Source: Nonomuraea sp. NBC_00507
GTDB taxonomy: Bacteria > Actinomycetota > Actinomycetes > Streptosporangiales > Streptosporangiaceae
Length of the DNA: 64,000 bases
Reading direction: 5' to 3'
NCBI RefSeq assembly: GCF_036013525.1
Contig: NZ_CP107853.1
Span: forward strand, 372,001-436,000
Shown: positions 9,328 to 18,528 of the stretch, piece by piece
How the letters are laid out: each line of letters begins with the position of its first letter
Position numbering within the stretch: the first letter of the stretch is position 1
The notes under the pieces: generated by a model
The model's input: only the letters and a program-made list of their open reading frames with translations
Database searches by the model: none
What the model was told of the DNA's origin: nothing
Made by a program: the position numbers and the translations under genes

Positions 9328-9777
9328 ATCGCCAGGCGAAGAGGCGCGGCGCACCATGAAGACGTCCACCGCGTCCTCGCTCTCGACCGTGAACCCGTGC
9401 CGCTCGTACAACCGGCGGGCCGAACTGCCCTGCAGCACGTTCAGCCGAACCACGGCGTCTTCGCGATCACACCGTTCCAACAACCTGCTCAGCACGGCAG
9501 AACCGATGCCTCTGCCCTGCGAACCCGGGTCCAGGTAGAAGTGCTCCAGCCAGTAGGCGGTTTTCGTCGGCCGCAGCGCCACACAGCCGGCCGGGGCGCC
9601 ATCCACCTCGATCATCCACGTGTGCGCCGGCGTGAACCCGTCCCGCAACCGCTGCCGCACACGCTGCTCGTCGTACCGCCCGAGCCGCTCGAGATCCGGC
9701 TTCATCACCACGGCCCGCAACTCGGCTACCCCCTCGACGTCCGCCATCAAAGCCGGTCGAAGCTCCCAATCGGTCAT
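9250..9777 (-). CDS. GNAT family N-acetyltransferase
   Basis: 175 aa, ATG at 9777. Motif A is LDPGSQGRGIGSAVLSRLL; the fold continues through NVLQGSSARRLYERHGF to a normal end near FMVRRA. The last roughly 30 residues are low-complexity (Gly/Ser/Pro) and are encoded antisense to the integrase-tail remnant, so the natural C-terminus was probably replaced when the gene landed there. The two halves of the remnant (9218-9327 and 9811-9866) are contiguous at 21981-22145, which makes 9328-9810 (most of this gene) look like an insertion. Confidence 0.82.
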   Translation of the reverse strand: MTDWELRPALMADVEGVAELRAVVMKPDLERLGRYDEQRVRQRLRDGFTPAHTWMIEVDGAPAGCVALRPTKTAYWLEHFYLDPGSQGRGIGSAVLSRLLERCDREDAVVRLNVLQGSSARRLYERHGFTVESEDAVDVFMVRRASSPGDRDHSAGTRPGESSSSPSPARSGLHP

Positions 9778-9810
9778 GATCGTGATGTTATCGCCCTCGC
9801 TTCTGCCAGC

Positions 9811-9866
9811 CCCGGGAGGCTCCTATCAGGCGAACCGAGCAGTTGATCGTTTGTCAGACAGGGCGC
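9811..9866 (+). repeat. right half of the split integrase-downstream repeat
   Basis: Matches 22087-22140 (shared AGTTGATCGTTT-GTCAGAC) directly downstream of the integrase tail there. Here it is separated from its left half by the GNAT gene. The rest of the gap to 10289 holds no coding region or tRNA fragment that I can support. Confidence 0.55.
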
Positions 9867-10289
9867 GCCGGTCAGCCCGCGACGGGGCGTCTCCATGGCG
9901 AAGGAAGGGAGCTCCACGAGATGAAGAACCGACTCACGGCTTCTCATGCTCCTAGCGGGTGGAACGTGGGATGGAATGTCGGCCGTCCGGCCTCCACAAC
10001 TCGCCTGCCTGACACCCTCTTGATTCAAGAAAGGGACGAGAGCACCTGTCGCCGGTCAAAGAATCCGATGACCGACGGCGCTTTCTGCGGCGCGCTGAAG
10101 GCGATAGCGCACGTTGCTTCGGCGATCGGGGCTTGGGATCACGCTCTAGGCATGCGATCATCAAGCTCGTGACATCTACCAGAACGGGCCATGCCGCGTA
10201 GGCGCCCTTCTGAGGTCCGTACGCGACGACCAGCGTGCGGGACCCACAGAGCTTTGATCCATCATGTCCCCGGACTCGGCCGCCGCCCT

Positions 10290-10685
10290 ATGGCGGCGGT
10301 GATCGCTCTTGAGCACACCCGGATGTGGCCGGGCGCGGTGACGGCGGCCTTGGCGGCATGGCAGGAGGCGGCCCTTGTTGGGACCGCGGACCGCCTCCTC
10401 TGTCGGTGCGAGTGCGATGAGTGCAGCGGAGATGCGCCCCGCTGGCGACTTCACCAGGCTCTCGTCGCCTTACCGGCGTGGGCCAGACCACATCTGTTCG
10501 CCTTGGTCCTGCCCGTCGACCGGTATTACCTACGTCGAACCTCACCAGCTCTGCCCGCGTCGCCTGATTCTGATTGGGCGTGGTGGCAGCGACGGCGCCT
10601 GTGGAGATCGGAGCCCGGCCCCATCGCGCTCTGGTCCTCGTCCGGGCCGGAATCTCTCAGAAGTGTGGTGCCCAGCCGGGACTGA
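10290..10685 (+). CDS. hypothetical protein, probably C-terminally altered
   Basis: 131 aa from the ATG at 10290 (an earlier in-frame ATG at 10191 is possible). It has MAAVIALEHTRMW, a cysteine pair CRCECDEC, then PAWARPHLFALVLPVDRYYLRRT followed by WAWWQRRRLW. The last block resembles a recurrent actinomycete small protein in which a Pro-rich helix precedes a paired-Trp/Arg end. The final 25 residues overlap the convergent lyase gene and look like read-through, so the original 3' end may be lost. No function is known. Confidence 0.4.
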   Translation: MAAVIALEHTRMWPGAVTAALAAWQEAALVGTADRLLCRCECDECSGDAPRWRLHQALVALPAWARPHLFALVLPVDRYYLRRTSPALPASPDSDWAWWQRRRLWRSEPGPIALWSSSGPESLRSVVPSRD

Positions 10686-12279
10686 TCGCGGTGCCCGGGC
10701 CGAACTGGTTGCCGCCCTTGCCGTTCCAGACGGTCAGGGCTCCGGTCTCGCTGTGCACGGCGCCTATGTCGGTCCTGCCGTCCTGGTTGACGTCGCCCAG
10801 CGACATCAACGTGCCCTCGTACGGGCTCCAGCCGCCCCCCAGCTCGATGGCACTGGTGAAGTTGTTGGCGCCCTGGCCGTTCCAGACATGCAACGTGTGG
10901 CTGTCCTTCTTGACCGCCGCCAGGTCGCCGATGCCGTCACCGTTGAAGTCGCCCGCGATCGGCCGGGAGAAGGCGGCCCAGCCAGGGCCGATCGCGTCGC
11001 CCGGGCCGAACTGGTTGCCGCCCTTACCGTTCCAGACGGTCAGCGTCCCGGTGGCGGCTGAGAAGAGGTCGCCCACGCCGTCGGCGTTGAAGTCCGGGGT
11101 GGCCGACGCAGTCATCCCGGCGCCGTGCGGGTTCTGTGCGTGGGTGAGGGTCTCCCAGCCCAGGAAGTGTGACACCCTGGCGGGGCGGTTCTGCTCGACC
11201 CACTGCTTGGCGTAGGGCATGTCGTCGTAGCCGAGCCGGTGGTGCAGCGCGTTGTAGCCGACCTCGAAGTGGTCCCCGAGGTCCTTGGTGACCTTGCCGC
11301 CGCACAGCCACGACGGCACCGTCCCGCCCAGTTGCAGGCGAGCGTGGAAGTCCATGGCGAATCGCAGCCGGTGCTTGGCCACGGCGTACAGGTCCACGCC
11401 CTGGTGGCGGGCCGTCTCGGCGACGTGGGAGATGGCCGCGAGACCCCATCCGGTGTGCCAGAAGTCCCGGCAGGTCTCCTGGGTCAGGCCGTCCACGAAC
11501 GTGGTCTGCCCCTTCCAGTATTTGATGATCTCGGCTTTGGTGTCGTACTGGCTGTTCGGCGGTGCCTTGGGGTAGGAGCCGTCCGTCTTGAGGTAGATGT
11601 AGGCGGGCAGCCTGCCGCGCCAGGTCGTGATCGCCCGGTCGAAGGAGGCGCGGTCGTCCAGGTGCACGGCGATGCCGATGGCGGCATCGGTCATGATCAG
11701 TTCCCAGTTGCCGTTGTTGTTGGGCCTTCCGGCGATCAGGGTCGGGAGGTACACGGTGCGTAGCTTGCCGGCGAACCGGCCGGCCTGAGTCCAGCCGGTG
11801 TAGGTGTGCTTGATGAGCTCGGCGGCGCGGGAGAAGTTGGCGCCAGCCCAGCCGGTCTGCAGTGGCGCGTTGTCCCCGGTGTGTTTGGTGATCACGGCGG
11901 ACCAGGCGTCCATGATCTGGATCGCCTTCTTGGCGTAGCGGGAGTCCTTGGTGAGGTACCACTGCAGGGCGTGCGTGTAGGCCGCCATGGCGTCTTTGCG
12001 TTCGTCCGAGCAGCCGTTGTCGGGATTCGACGACGGGCCGCAATTCACCTCGGCGCGGGGCTTGACCGTATACGACAGCGAGGCAAAGGAATGGCTTCGC
12101 AGGGCGTTCCAGGCGGACTTCCACGGCTCGTTGCCGAGGTTGGCTCTGACGAAGTCGAGCTGAGCGCGGCTGACCAGGACGCCTGGATGCTTGAACACGG
12201 CCGCCTGGGCAGGTTGTTGCGGCACGGCTAAGGCGGCGGCCACGAGCATGGTGACCGCAAGAGGACGAGCGAGACGCAC
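10657..12279 (-). CDS. secreted alginate-lyase-family protein with C-terminal FG-GAP/VCBS repeats
   Basis: 540 aa, GTG start with GGAAGGAA upstream. Signal peptide about 1-26 (ends PAQAA). The catalytic part (about 30-380) is an alginate-lyase-type alpha/alpha-toroid: NNNGNWELIMTDAAIG carries the Asn-rich site and HTGWGLAAISHVAETAR follows. Residues about 395-540 are three FG-GAP-like repeats with calcium-type loops (DFNADGVGD, DFNGDGIGD, DVNQDGRTD). Repeats 1 and 3 share an identical 16-residue stretch beginning TLTVWNGKGG, indicating recent duplication. It probably depolymerises an extracellular uronate polymer; substrate is inferred from family only. Confidence 0.82.
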   Translation of the reverse strand: MRLARPLAVTMLVAAALAVPQQPAQAAVFKHPGVLVSRAQLDFVRANLGNEPWKSAWNALRSHSFASLSYTVKPRAEVNCGPSSNPDNGCSDERKDAMAAYTHALQWYLTKDSRYAKKAIQIMDAWSAVITKHTGDNAPLQTGWAGANFSRAAELIKHTYTGWTQAGRFAGKLRTVYLPTLIAGRPNNNGNWELIMTDAAIGIAVHLDDRASFDRAITTWRGRLPAYIYLKTDGSYPKAPPNSQYDTKAEIIKYWKGQTTFVDGLTQETCRDFWHTGWGLAAISHVAETARHQGVDLYAVAKHRLRFAMDFHARLQLGGTVPSWLCGGKVTKDLGDHFEVGYNALHHRLGYDDMPYAKQWVEQNRPARVSHFLGWETLTHAQNPHGAGMTASATPDFNADGVGDLFSAATGTLTVWNGKGGNQFGPGDAIGPGWAAFSRPIAGDFNGDGIGDLAAVKKDSHTLHVWNGQGANNFTSAIELGGGWSPYEGTLMSLGDVNQDGRTDIGAVHSETGALTVWNGKGGNQFGPGTAISPGWAPHF

Positions 12280-12596
12280 GGGCTTCCTTCCAAGATCCGG
12301 ACGCCCATTTCGCCAGCCGCCGGCTCAGCTGTCAAGGAATTCGTGCCGTGGACATAGGCCGATATACCCGCCGCATACCGCACCTACGGTTGGACCCCAT
12401 GCATGCCGATCCAAGCGCGTTCGCATGGCGGTTGCGGTGGGAGAGCGGCGAGGTCAGCGTGACGGAGACCAGGAAGATCTCCTGGATCGTACAGACCGCT
12501 GTCTCACTGCTCGTGCGCTCCAGCCGCCACGGCGCTGGACAAGATCAAGACGCAGAGGCTCGTGATGGCGTTGCTTCTCACAGGGGGCTTCGGCGC
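12280..12596. other. intergenic region, 317 bp
   Basis: Lies between the 5' end of the lyase gene and the 3' end of the SARP gene. It must hold the lyase promoter; I see no supported gene, repeat or hairpin. The plus-strand frames here are shadows of the SARP gene. Confidence 0.5.
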
Positions 12597-15407
12597 TCAC
12601 AGCTGGTTCTTGATGGGTTCCGGCGTGTCCGGGACGGGCTGCGCGAGGTAGGCCGCCACCTCGACGGGGGTCAGGAGGCGGGCCTCGCGAAGCAGGTCGA
12701 GCGACTCTCGCCAGGAGGTCCACGCCTCCTCCCGTCGTCCCAGGTCGTGCAGGGTGTGGCCGAGCCACCAGCAGGACACGGCGGTGTAGAGCGTCAAGCC
12801 GACCTCACGCTGGAGCTTGATGGCGTGGCGGTATTCCTCTACGGCCTCGACGAGCATGCCGTTGGCCCGGTAGGCGTCGGCGAGGGTGTCGCGGGCGATG
12901 CCGAGGCTCCCGGTGTCGTCCAGTTCCTCCGTCATGGCCAGGACGTGCCGTGCTTCCTCGACGGCTTCCCCGAATCTCCCCTGACGGTAGTAGACGTGCA
13001 CCTGGTTGTTGCGGACGTAGGACTCGTGGTCCCTGCGGCCGGTACGCTCGATGATGGCGAGCGCACGCTCCAGCGCGGCCAGGGCGTCGTCATAGCGGCC
13101 CATCATGGCGTAGGTGGTCCCGAGGTCGTTGTACATCCCCGCCTTCCGGTCCGGCAGCCCGGCCCGGTCCCAGCAGGCCAGCCCCTCCTCCAGCTGGTTC
13201 AGGGACTCCCCGAAGCGTCCGAGTTGCTGGTGGACGGAGCCGAGCCCCTGGTGCAGGCGCGCCTTGGCGGCCCAGTCCTCCAACTCGGCGGCACTTCGCA
13301 AGGCCTTCTCGCTCATCTCGACAAGCTCGGAGAACCAACCCCGCCGGTCGAACAGCCACTGGGTGACGTTCGCGAGAACGGCCGCCGTCTGATCGGTGGA
13401 GTCGCTGGCCGCCTGGCGGACCGCGGCCAGCAGGTTGTCCCGTTCACGCTCGACCCACTCGTTCGCGGCCTCCGCGGTGGTGATCTCCTCCCCAGGCTGT
13501 TCGGCGGGGAAGTGGCCGAAGTCCGCGGCGCGGCCACTCTCCATGCTTTCAGCCTGAATCGCCGTGGCCAGGTAGTGGTGCAGAACGCGGCGGACCGCGC
13601 TTGCCCCCTCCTCCGCGGCAACCTCCTGTTCCCGGGCGTAGAGGCGGACCAGGTCGTGGAACTGGTACCGGTCAGGCCCTGCGGGTTCGAGGAGCCGGGC
13701 GTCCAGGAGGCGTTCCAGGGCGGCCTCTGCGCGGTGTTCCGGCCAGCCGGCCAGGGCGGCGGTGGCGGCGGGGGTGTGTGTGGGCAGTTCAAGCAGGCCG
13801 AGCAGGGCCAGTAGGTGAGCGGCGTCCCGCCAGGCCGGCTCCTCGCGTAGGTGCTGGTGGCTGACCGCGATACCGGCGCGCACGGCCAGGTCGGCGTACT
13901 CCAGCAGATCCAGGCGCCGGGTGGCGTCGGCGAGCCGTATCGCCAGATCGGAAATCGCTCGGTCGGGGCGGGCCGCCAGCCGGGCGCCCGCGATCCGGAG
14001 CGCGAGCGGGAAGCCGCCGCAGAGCCGTACGATCTCCGCCGTCGCCTCCGGCTCGGCACGTACCCGGTCGGCACCGACGACGCGGGTGAGCAGCGCGGCC
14101 GCGTCGGAGTCGTCGAGCGTGCCGAGGTGCAGGTGATGGGCGTTGTCCAGGACGGCGAGCGGGTCGCGGCTGGTGATGAGGACCCGGCAGCCCGCCCCAC
14201 CTGGGATGAGAGGGCGGACCTGACGTACGTCTCGGGCGTTGTCGAGGATCACCAGCAGGTTGCACGTCGCGGTGAGCGATCGGTAGCGGGCGGCGGCCTC
14301 ACTGGGGTCGGCGGGTATGGCAGTGCCGTCGAGGCCCAGCGAGCGCAGCAAGTGGCGCAGCGCTTCGATCGACGTCAGTGGGGCAAGCCCGGCGGTGGAG
14401 CCGTGCAGGTTGACGTAGACAACGCCGTCGGTGAAGCGGCCGCTGACGGCATGCGCTACGTGTACGGCGAGCGCTGACTTGCCGATGCCGCCGGGACCGT
14501 CGATCACCGTGATCACGGAACCGCCGCCCGTGACGAGGGCGGCTCGCAGCCGCTCCATCTCCGTGGCCCGGGCGGTGAACGCCTGCGTGTCTCCGGGAAG
14601 CTCGGCGGGCACGACCGGCTCGGCCAGCGTGACGTCCTGCGCCGGGGCACTGAGGTCGAGCACCGGGTCGCGGATGAGGATGGCCTGGTGGAGGCGGCGC
14701 AGCTCGTTGCTGGGTTCGATGCCCAACTCCTCCACCATGACCCGGCGGGTGTCCTGGTAGACGGCCAGCGCCTCGGAAGATCGCGCGTCGCGGTACAGGG
14801 CGAGCATGAGCTGGGCGGCGGGCCGCTCGCGCAGCGGGTGAGCCTTGACGTGCGCGGCGAGTTCGGCGGCCACGGCGCGGTGGTCCCCGGCGGCTAGCCG
14901 TAAATCGACGTGCTCTTCCAGAACGGCGAGCCGTTCCTCCTCCAACCGGCCGGCCTCGATCCTCGCCCATGACGCGTCCACCTCGGCCAGCGCCGGCCCT
15001 CGCCACAGCCCGAGCGCCTGGCGGAACAGCGCGTCGGCGGTCGCTGTCGCGTCCTGGGCGCGGGCGGCGCGCGCCCGCAGGGCCAGCTTGGTGAACAGGT
15101 GCGCATCGACGCGGTCCCGGTTGAGGGTGAGCCGGTAAGCGCCGGGGACCGTCTCGATGATGTCCTCACCGCCGTGGGGAACAAGCGTCTCTCGGAGCTT
15201 GGAGATCACGATGTGGAGCTGCTTCGCCGCGGTCGCCGCCGAACTGCCCGCCCACACGTCGGAGATGATGCGGTCGGCGTGGACGGCCTGGCCTGTGTCC
15301 AGAGCGAGCCTGGCGAGCACCCCGATCCGCCGCTGCCCGGCCAGCTTGACCACATGGTCATCCGTCGTGATCTGCCACGGACCGAGGAACCTGATCTCCA
15401 GACCCAT
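12597..15407 (-). CDS. AfsR/SARP family regulator (OmpR-type DBD, BTAD, NB-ARC, TPR)
   Basis: 936 aa from the ATG at 15407 (GGGAG 8 bp upstream); an ATG at 15422 is the alternative. Order: winged-helix DNA-binding domain (MGLEIRFLGPW..., about 1-95), bacterial transcriptional activator domain (about 100-245, FTKLALRARAARAQDA...), NB-ARC ATPase with Walker A DGPGGIGKSALA (about 300) and a Walker B region containing LLVILDNARDV, then TPR repeats (about 640-900). This is the AfsR layout. Such proteins activate secondary-metabolite or development genes, often after Ser/Thr kinase input. No biosynthetic cluster is adjacent, so the target is unknown. Confidence 0.9.
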   Translation of the reverse strand: MGLEIRFLGPWQITTDDHVVKLAGQRRIGVLARLALDTGQAVHADRIISDVWAGSSAATAAKQLHIVISKLRETLVPHGGEDIIETVPGAYRLTLNRDRVDAHLFTKLALRARAARAQDATATADALFRQALGLWRGPALAEVDASWARIEAGRLEEERLAVLEEHVDLRLAAGDHRAVAAELAAHVKAHPLRERPAAQLMLALYRDARSSEALAVYQDTRRVMVEELGIEPSNELRRLHQAILIRDPVLDLSAPAQDVTLAEPVVPAELPGDTQAFTARATEMERLRAALVTGGGSVITVIDGPGGIGKSALAVHVAHAVSGRFTDGVVYVNLHGSTAGLAPLTSIEALRHLLRSLGLDGTAIPADPSEAAARYRSLTATCNLLVILDNARDVRQVRPLIPGGAGCRVLITSRDPLAVLDNAHHLHLGTLDDSDAAALLTRVVGADRVRAEPEATAEIVRLCGGFPLALRIAGARLAARPDRAISDLAIRLADATRRLDLLEYADLAVRAGIAVSHQHLREEPAWRDAAHLLALLGLLELPTHTPAATAALAGWPEHRAEAALERLLDARLLEPAGPDRYQFHDLVRLYAREQEVAAEEGASAVRRVLHHYLATAIQAESMESGRAADFGHFPAEQPGEEITTAEAANEWVERERDNLLAAVRQAASDSTDQTAAVLANVTQWLFDRRGWFSELVEMSEKALRSAAELEDWAAKARLHQGLGSVHQQLGRFGESLNQLEEGLACWDRAGLPDRKAGMYNDLGTTYAMMGRYDDALAALERALAIIERTGRRDHESYVRNNQVHVYYRQGRFGEAVEEARHVLAMTEELDDTGSLGIARDTLADAYRANGMLVEAVEEYRHAIKLQREVGLTLYTAVSCWWLGHTLHDLGRREEAWTSWRESLDLLREARLLTPVEVAAYLAQPVPDTPEPIKNQL

Positions 15408-15757
15408 GCGGAGCGCTCCCATTCGTCACCGGATCTAGAAGCGTAACGATGTCTTGATACGTCGAAGGCATGTTTTCGGGCCATTTTCACCTGGCTCGTC
15501 GACGTCTGAAACGTTCACCCGCCGCTTGGCTTCGCGGTGTTCTTGTCCTGAATCGTCCGAAGGGTATGCCTGAACCAGACACCGCTGTACCCGCGCGCCT
15601 TCCGAGATCAGGGGCTACCAGCGTGGATCCTCAGCGATCGTTTAGGGCCAGGTGCCCGCCCTCGCCGATGAACCGGCCGAAAGTATGATCTTGGGTGCTG
15701 CGGACCCTGCTTTCGACCGGTGCCGTCCCCCTGGGTGGCCCTGCAGGATGGGGCGCC
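15408..15757. other. intergenic region, about 350 bp, divergent promoters
   Basis: Separates the SARP gene (minus) from the DUF418 gene (plus). Short frames read through it but none shows a credible protein. I see no strong palindrome or hairpin. Confidence 0.4.
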
Positions 15758-16873
15758 ATGCCACGCGAAGATCTCCCCCAGGAATCGCCTCCCAAGGGCC
15801 CGGCCAGCCATCCTGGCCACCGTCTCCCGAACGACGGGCCCGCAGCCACCTCACCCGATCGGCCTCAGACCGCCGAGCATGCGTCCAGCCAGCCCCAGAC
15901 CGCTGCGCTCTCCCCGGGTCGGCACCGGATCATCGCGCTCGACGTGCTGCGCGGGTTCGCGCTGTGCGAGATCCTGCTCGCCAACATCCAGCTCATGGCC
16001 ACCGGCAGGTCCTCCGTCGTGGCGCAGCCCATGGGCGACTGGGACCCCTGGCTCGGACTGCCGATCTTCTCCCTGCTGTTCGGCATCGGCTTCGCGCTGC
16101 TGCTGGACTCCGCCGCGAGCCGCGTCCTCCGCCCACGCCTGGTCCTGCTGCGCAGGCTCGGGGCGCTGCTCGCGATCGGCCTCGTCCACATGCTGCTATG
16201 GCCGGGCGAGATCCTGACCAACTACGCCGTCGTCGGCATACTGGTACTGCTGCCCTCCACCTGGCTGCCGCGGTGGGCCCTGGCCGGCCTCGCCGCCGCA
16301 CTCATCCCGGCGGCGCTGATCTTCGGCGGGGGCGGGCCCCTGCTGATCGCCGGGCTATTCCTGCTGGGCTCGGCACTGGTCCGCTACGGAGTGATCGAGA
16401 AGATCGAGCGGTCCACCCGAGGGCCGCTCCTGCTGGGCCTGGTCTTCGCGGCGGGACTGGCCTCTGCCCTGTGGGTACAGGCCAGCATGCGGGCCGTGGG
16501 GGCCACGACGTACCTGTCTTCCACGTCCAGCCTTGCCGATCTGCTGCTCGTCGGTGTGTACGTGTGCGGCCTGCTGGTCCTGCTCAGAACGCCGCTGCGA
16601 CCAGCGCTGCACTTCGTCTTCGCGCCACTGGGCCGGATGGCACTGACCAGTTATCTGACCGCCACACTCCTCGTTCTGGTGGCCAGTCGCATCCTCGGCC
16701 TGCCGATCGACCAATCCTTGACTGCGGCGTACTGGACTGCGGGAGCCATCCTGGCGGCCCAGTGGCTGTTCTCCGCCCTCTGGCTGCGTCGCTACCGCCA
16801 GGGCCCCATCGAGTGGCTCTGGCGCTGGGCGACCTGGGCGCACCGCTCATCCCTGCGCATCCCCACGAGCTGA
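15758..16873 (+). CDS. DUF418 family integral membrane protein
   Basis: 371 aa from the ATG at 15758 (AGGATGGGG upstream); the frame is open from 15695. After a hydrophilic N-terminal 55 residues comes RIIALDVLRGFALCEILLAN, the signature first helix of the DUF418/acyltransferase-3-like family, then about nine further membrane segments. The C-terminal DUF418 block is at FAPLGRMALTSYLTATLL and WTAGAILAAQWLFSALWLRR, followed by GPIEWLWR. The family is often linked to transport or modification of cell-surface compounds, but the function is not established. Confidence 0.85.
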   Translation: MPREDLPQESPPKGPASHPGHRLPNDGPAATSPDRPQTAEHASSQPQTAALSPGRHRIIALDVLRGFALCEILLANIQLMATGRSSVVAQPMGDWDPWLGLPIFSLLFGIGFALLLDSAASRVLRPRLVLLRRLGALLAIGLVHMLLWPGEILTNYAVVGILVLLPSTWLPRWALAGLAAALIPAALIFGGGGPLLIAGLFLLGSALVRYGVIEKIERSTRGPLLLGLVFAAGLASALWVQASMRAVGATTYLSSTSSLADLLLVGVYVCGLLVLLRTPLRPALHFVFAPLGRMALTSYLTATLLVLVASRILGLPIDQSLTAAYWTAGAILAAQWLFSALWLRRYRQGPIEWLWRWATWAHRSSLRIPTS

Positions 16874-16929
16874 GCCCATCACCTTGACAACCGGAGACAC
16901 AGGAGGCGGGGCCGTGAGCAGTCGGCGCG

Positions 16930-17271
16930 TCACCAATCGCGGGTCGCGACCAACTCTTCCACGTCCGCGTCGGCGAACCCGTAGGCCGACGCCACAAACC
17001 AGAAGTCCTCAGCGATCACCTCGCGCGCCACGGTCTCGATCTCGCTGCCGGCCGCCTCGAACTCGGCCTCCAACTCGTTGAACTTCTCCGTCGCCGCATG
17101 AGTGAGGGCGTACAGCGCCGCGAGGTCCGACGGCCGTTCGGCCTCGATGCGCTCGCACAGGCGCAGCAGAATCTCTCTGCCCTTGTCAACAACGTGGTCG
17201 GGGTAATAGCCGTCCTCGTACATGCCCTTGAGGAACGCGTGGCCGGCTATCTGCTGGTTGGTGGGCGGCAC
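16930..17271 (-). CDS. DUF5713 family protein
   Basis: 113 aa from the GTG at 17271, fixed by AGGAG seven bases upstream. It starts VPPTNQQIAGHAFLKGMYED and ends AYGFADADVEELVATRDW, the usual head and tail of this cytosolic family; function unknown. Its first 14 codons lie inside a 245-bp block that recurs at 19998-20242, where only the start of the gene survives. It therefore travelled with the integrase-tail/att unit and is probably cargo of an old element ending at att site A. Confidence 0.75.
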   Translation of the reverse strand: MPPTNQQIAGHAFLKGMYEDGYYPDHVVDKGREILLRLCERIEAERPSDLAALYALTHAATEKFNELEAEFEAAGSEIETVAREVIAEDFWFVASAYGFADADVEELVATRDW

Positions 17272-17475
17272 GCTGATCTCCTGTTCGCCGTGATCCGGTG
17301 AGCCGATGCTGCACCACGTCACCGACATCGAAGGCTTGCTCGTCGCTCCGGCGGACGATGGCGGCGTGGAGTGCGCTGGCCGATGGCCACGCGGTTGCCG
17401 CACGCCTATCTATTGGGCCATTACAGGGCAGGAGGACGATCCGCCTGGCCTGCTCGTTCCCGCCGGACAATCGCC
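17231..17475. repeat. 245-bp direct repeat, copy 1 (DUF5713 start to integrase tail)
   Basis: Aligns without gaps to 19998-20242; I count about ten mismatches by eye. It holds the 5' end of the DUF5713 gene, a stretch of unknown role and the integrase C-terminal codons at 17432-17467 (EDDPPGLLVPAG, with the stop codon mutated to CAA). It directly abuts att site A. Confidence 0.8.
17432..17467 (+). pseudogene. integrase C-terminal remnant at att site A
   Basis: Codes EDDPPGLLVPAG, the end of an AICE integrase. In the sister copy (20199-20237) the same codons are followed by TAA; here the stop has become CAA. Only about 12 codons are recognisable. Confidence 0.65.
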
Positions 17476-17503
17476 AATCGAACCCGCGCTGTCAGCTTGG
17501 GAA
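17476..17503. repeat. attachment site A (partial tRNA-Gly copy)
   Basis: 28 bp identical to the T-arm to anticodon part of the tRNA-Gly gene at 34345-34372. The acceptor end is missing. It is the leftmost member of a five-site series. Confidence 0.75.
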
Positions 17504-17588
17504 CTGCAACGATTACTCGACGTCGCGGCTCTGAGCTGGGAGGGAGATCGGTCTCAAGTGACCGTGATTGACCCCTCGTCATCGGGGT

Positions 17589-17609
17589 TAACGGCCCGGC
17601 AATGGCCCG
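17589..17609. repeat. integrase arm-type direct repeat at site A
   Basis: Two imperfect 11-bp units (TAACGGCCCGG, CAATGGCCCGA) 86 bp from the core, equivalent to TAATGGCACGC repeats at sites C and E. A conserved GTGACCGTG-ATTGACCCC block lies between core and repeats. Confidence 0.5.
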
Positions 17610-17640
17610 ACAAATAGAGCCCTGACCTTGGAGGCTCGTA

Positions 17641-18264
17641 ATGGGTACGCTGATCGTCATGGGAGACGGTGAGGCATTTCTGCGGCTGGAGGATGTAGCG
17701 TCGGCGTTAGAGACGACTCTCACCGCCCTGAGGGGTGTGGGGACCGACCCGATGTACCGCGTGGGTGGCACAGGTGCCGCTCTACTGCAAGGTGTTCATC
17801 TTCCTGTCGGGGATGTTGACCTCTTAGTGGCTCGGCGGAAGGACGTGGACGCGTTCGCTGCCGCCCTTTCGTCTTTCCCCTGCCTGTATACGGCATCTTG
17901 GCTCCCCGAGAGTTCGCAGTATTTCGCTAGGTACGAGGTGAACGGGGTCCATGTAGAGATCAGCACGGTTGAGCAGGAGACCGACTCCGATGGGATGGAG
18001 TGCATTGGCCGTGGCCCGTGGCAACACTACGTCTTGATCAGGTGTGGCTCGCATCGCGTTCCTGTCGTGCGCCTGGAACTGCGGTTGGCCACAGAACTCT
18101 TGCGTGATCGGCCCGATCGATACGAACCTCTCCTCGACCACATGGCGGCGCACGGGTTCGATGCAGATCTTCTGCATAGGGCTATGACTGCTCGCGGTCT
18201 TTCGATGGAACGCCAGCGCTTGGTCAACGACCGCCTGGCCCATTCCCCTCCCCGCTCCCGATAG
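17641..18264 (+). CDS. nucleotidyltransferase-like protein
   Basis: 207 aa, ATG with GGAGG upstream (an ATG at 17659 is also possible). MYRVGGTGAALLQGVHLPVG then DVDLLV is the G-G/S ... D-x-D core of the minimal nucleotidyltransferase fold; a third carboxylate may be in VHVEIS. The pattern resembles adenylyl/nucleotidyltransferase proteins that modify RNA, toxins or antibiotics. Codon use is less GC-biased than the flanking chromosome, fitting cargo of the A-B element remnant. Substrate unknown. Confidence 0.6.
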   Translation: MGTLIVMGDGEAFLRLEDVASALETTLTALRGVGTDPMYRVGGTGAALLQGVHLPVGDVDLLVARRKDVDAFAAALSSFPCLYTASWLPESSQYFARYEVNGVHVEISTVEQETDSDGMECIGRGPWQHYVLIRCGSHRVPVVRLELRLATELLRDRPDRYEPLLDHMAAHGFDADLLHRAMTARGLSMERQRLVNDRLAHSPPRSR

Positions 18265-18528
18265 CTGCCAGGGACGGGCGACTCGCGCCCGTGATTCTGG
18301 TCAAGGGTGGCGCTTGCGCCATCGCGTATCGCTGCCTGCCACCACGGTGCTCGGTGGGGTGGCAATCCCGGTCGGAGCTGTCGGTTGGTACGGCGGGGCC
18401 GGCGTGTGGTGCCGGCCCGGTATCCCGTCGCAGTCCGGGACCGGCCCCAGGCCGCATGCCCGGACGGAGGGCCCGGCGTGCGGCGGCAGCGCCGCGCCGC
18501 CTCGATACCTACAAGAACAACTCGATAC

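Noticed and set aside
12348..13814. 488-aa plus-strand ORF
   Set aside because: Antisense of the SARP gene; no recognisable domain.
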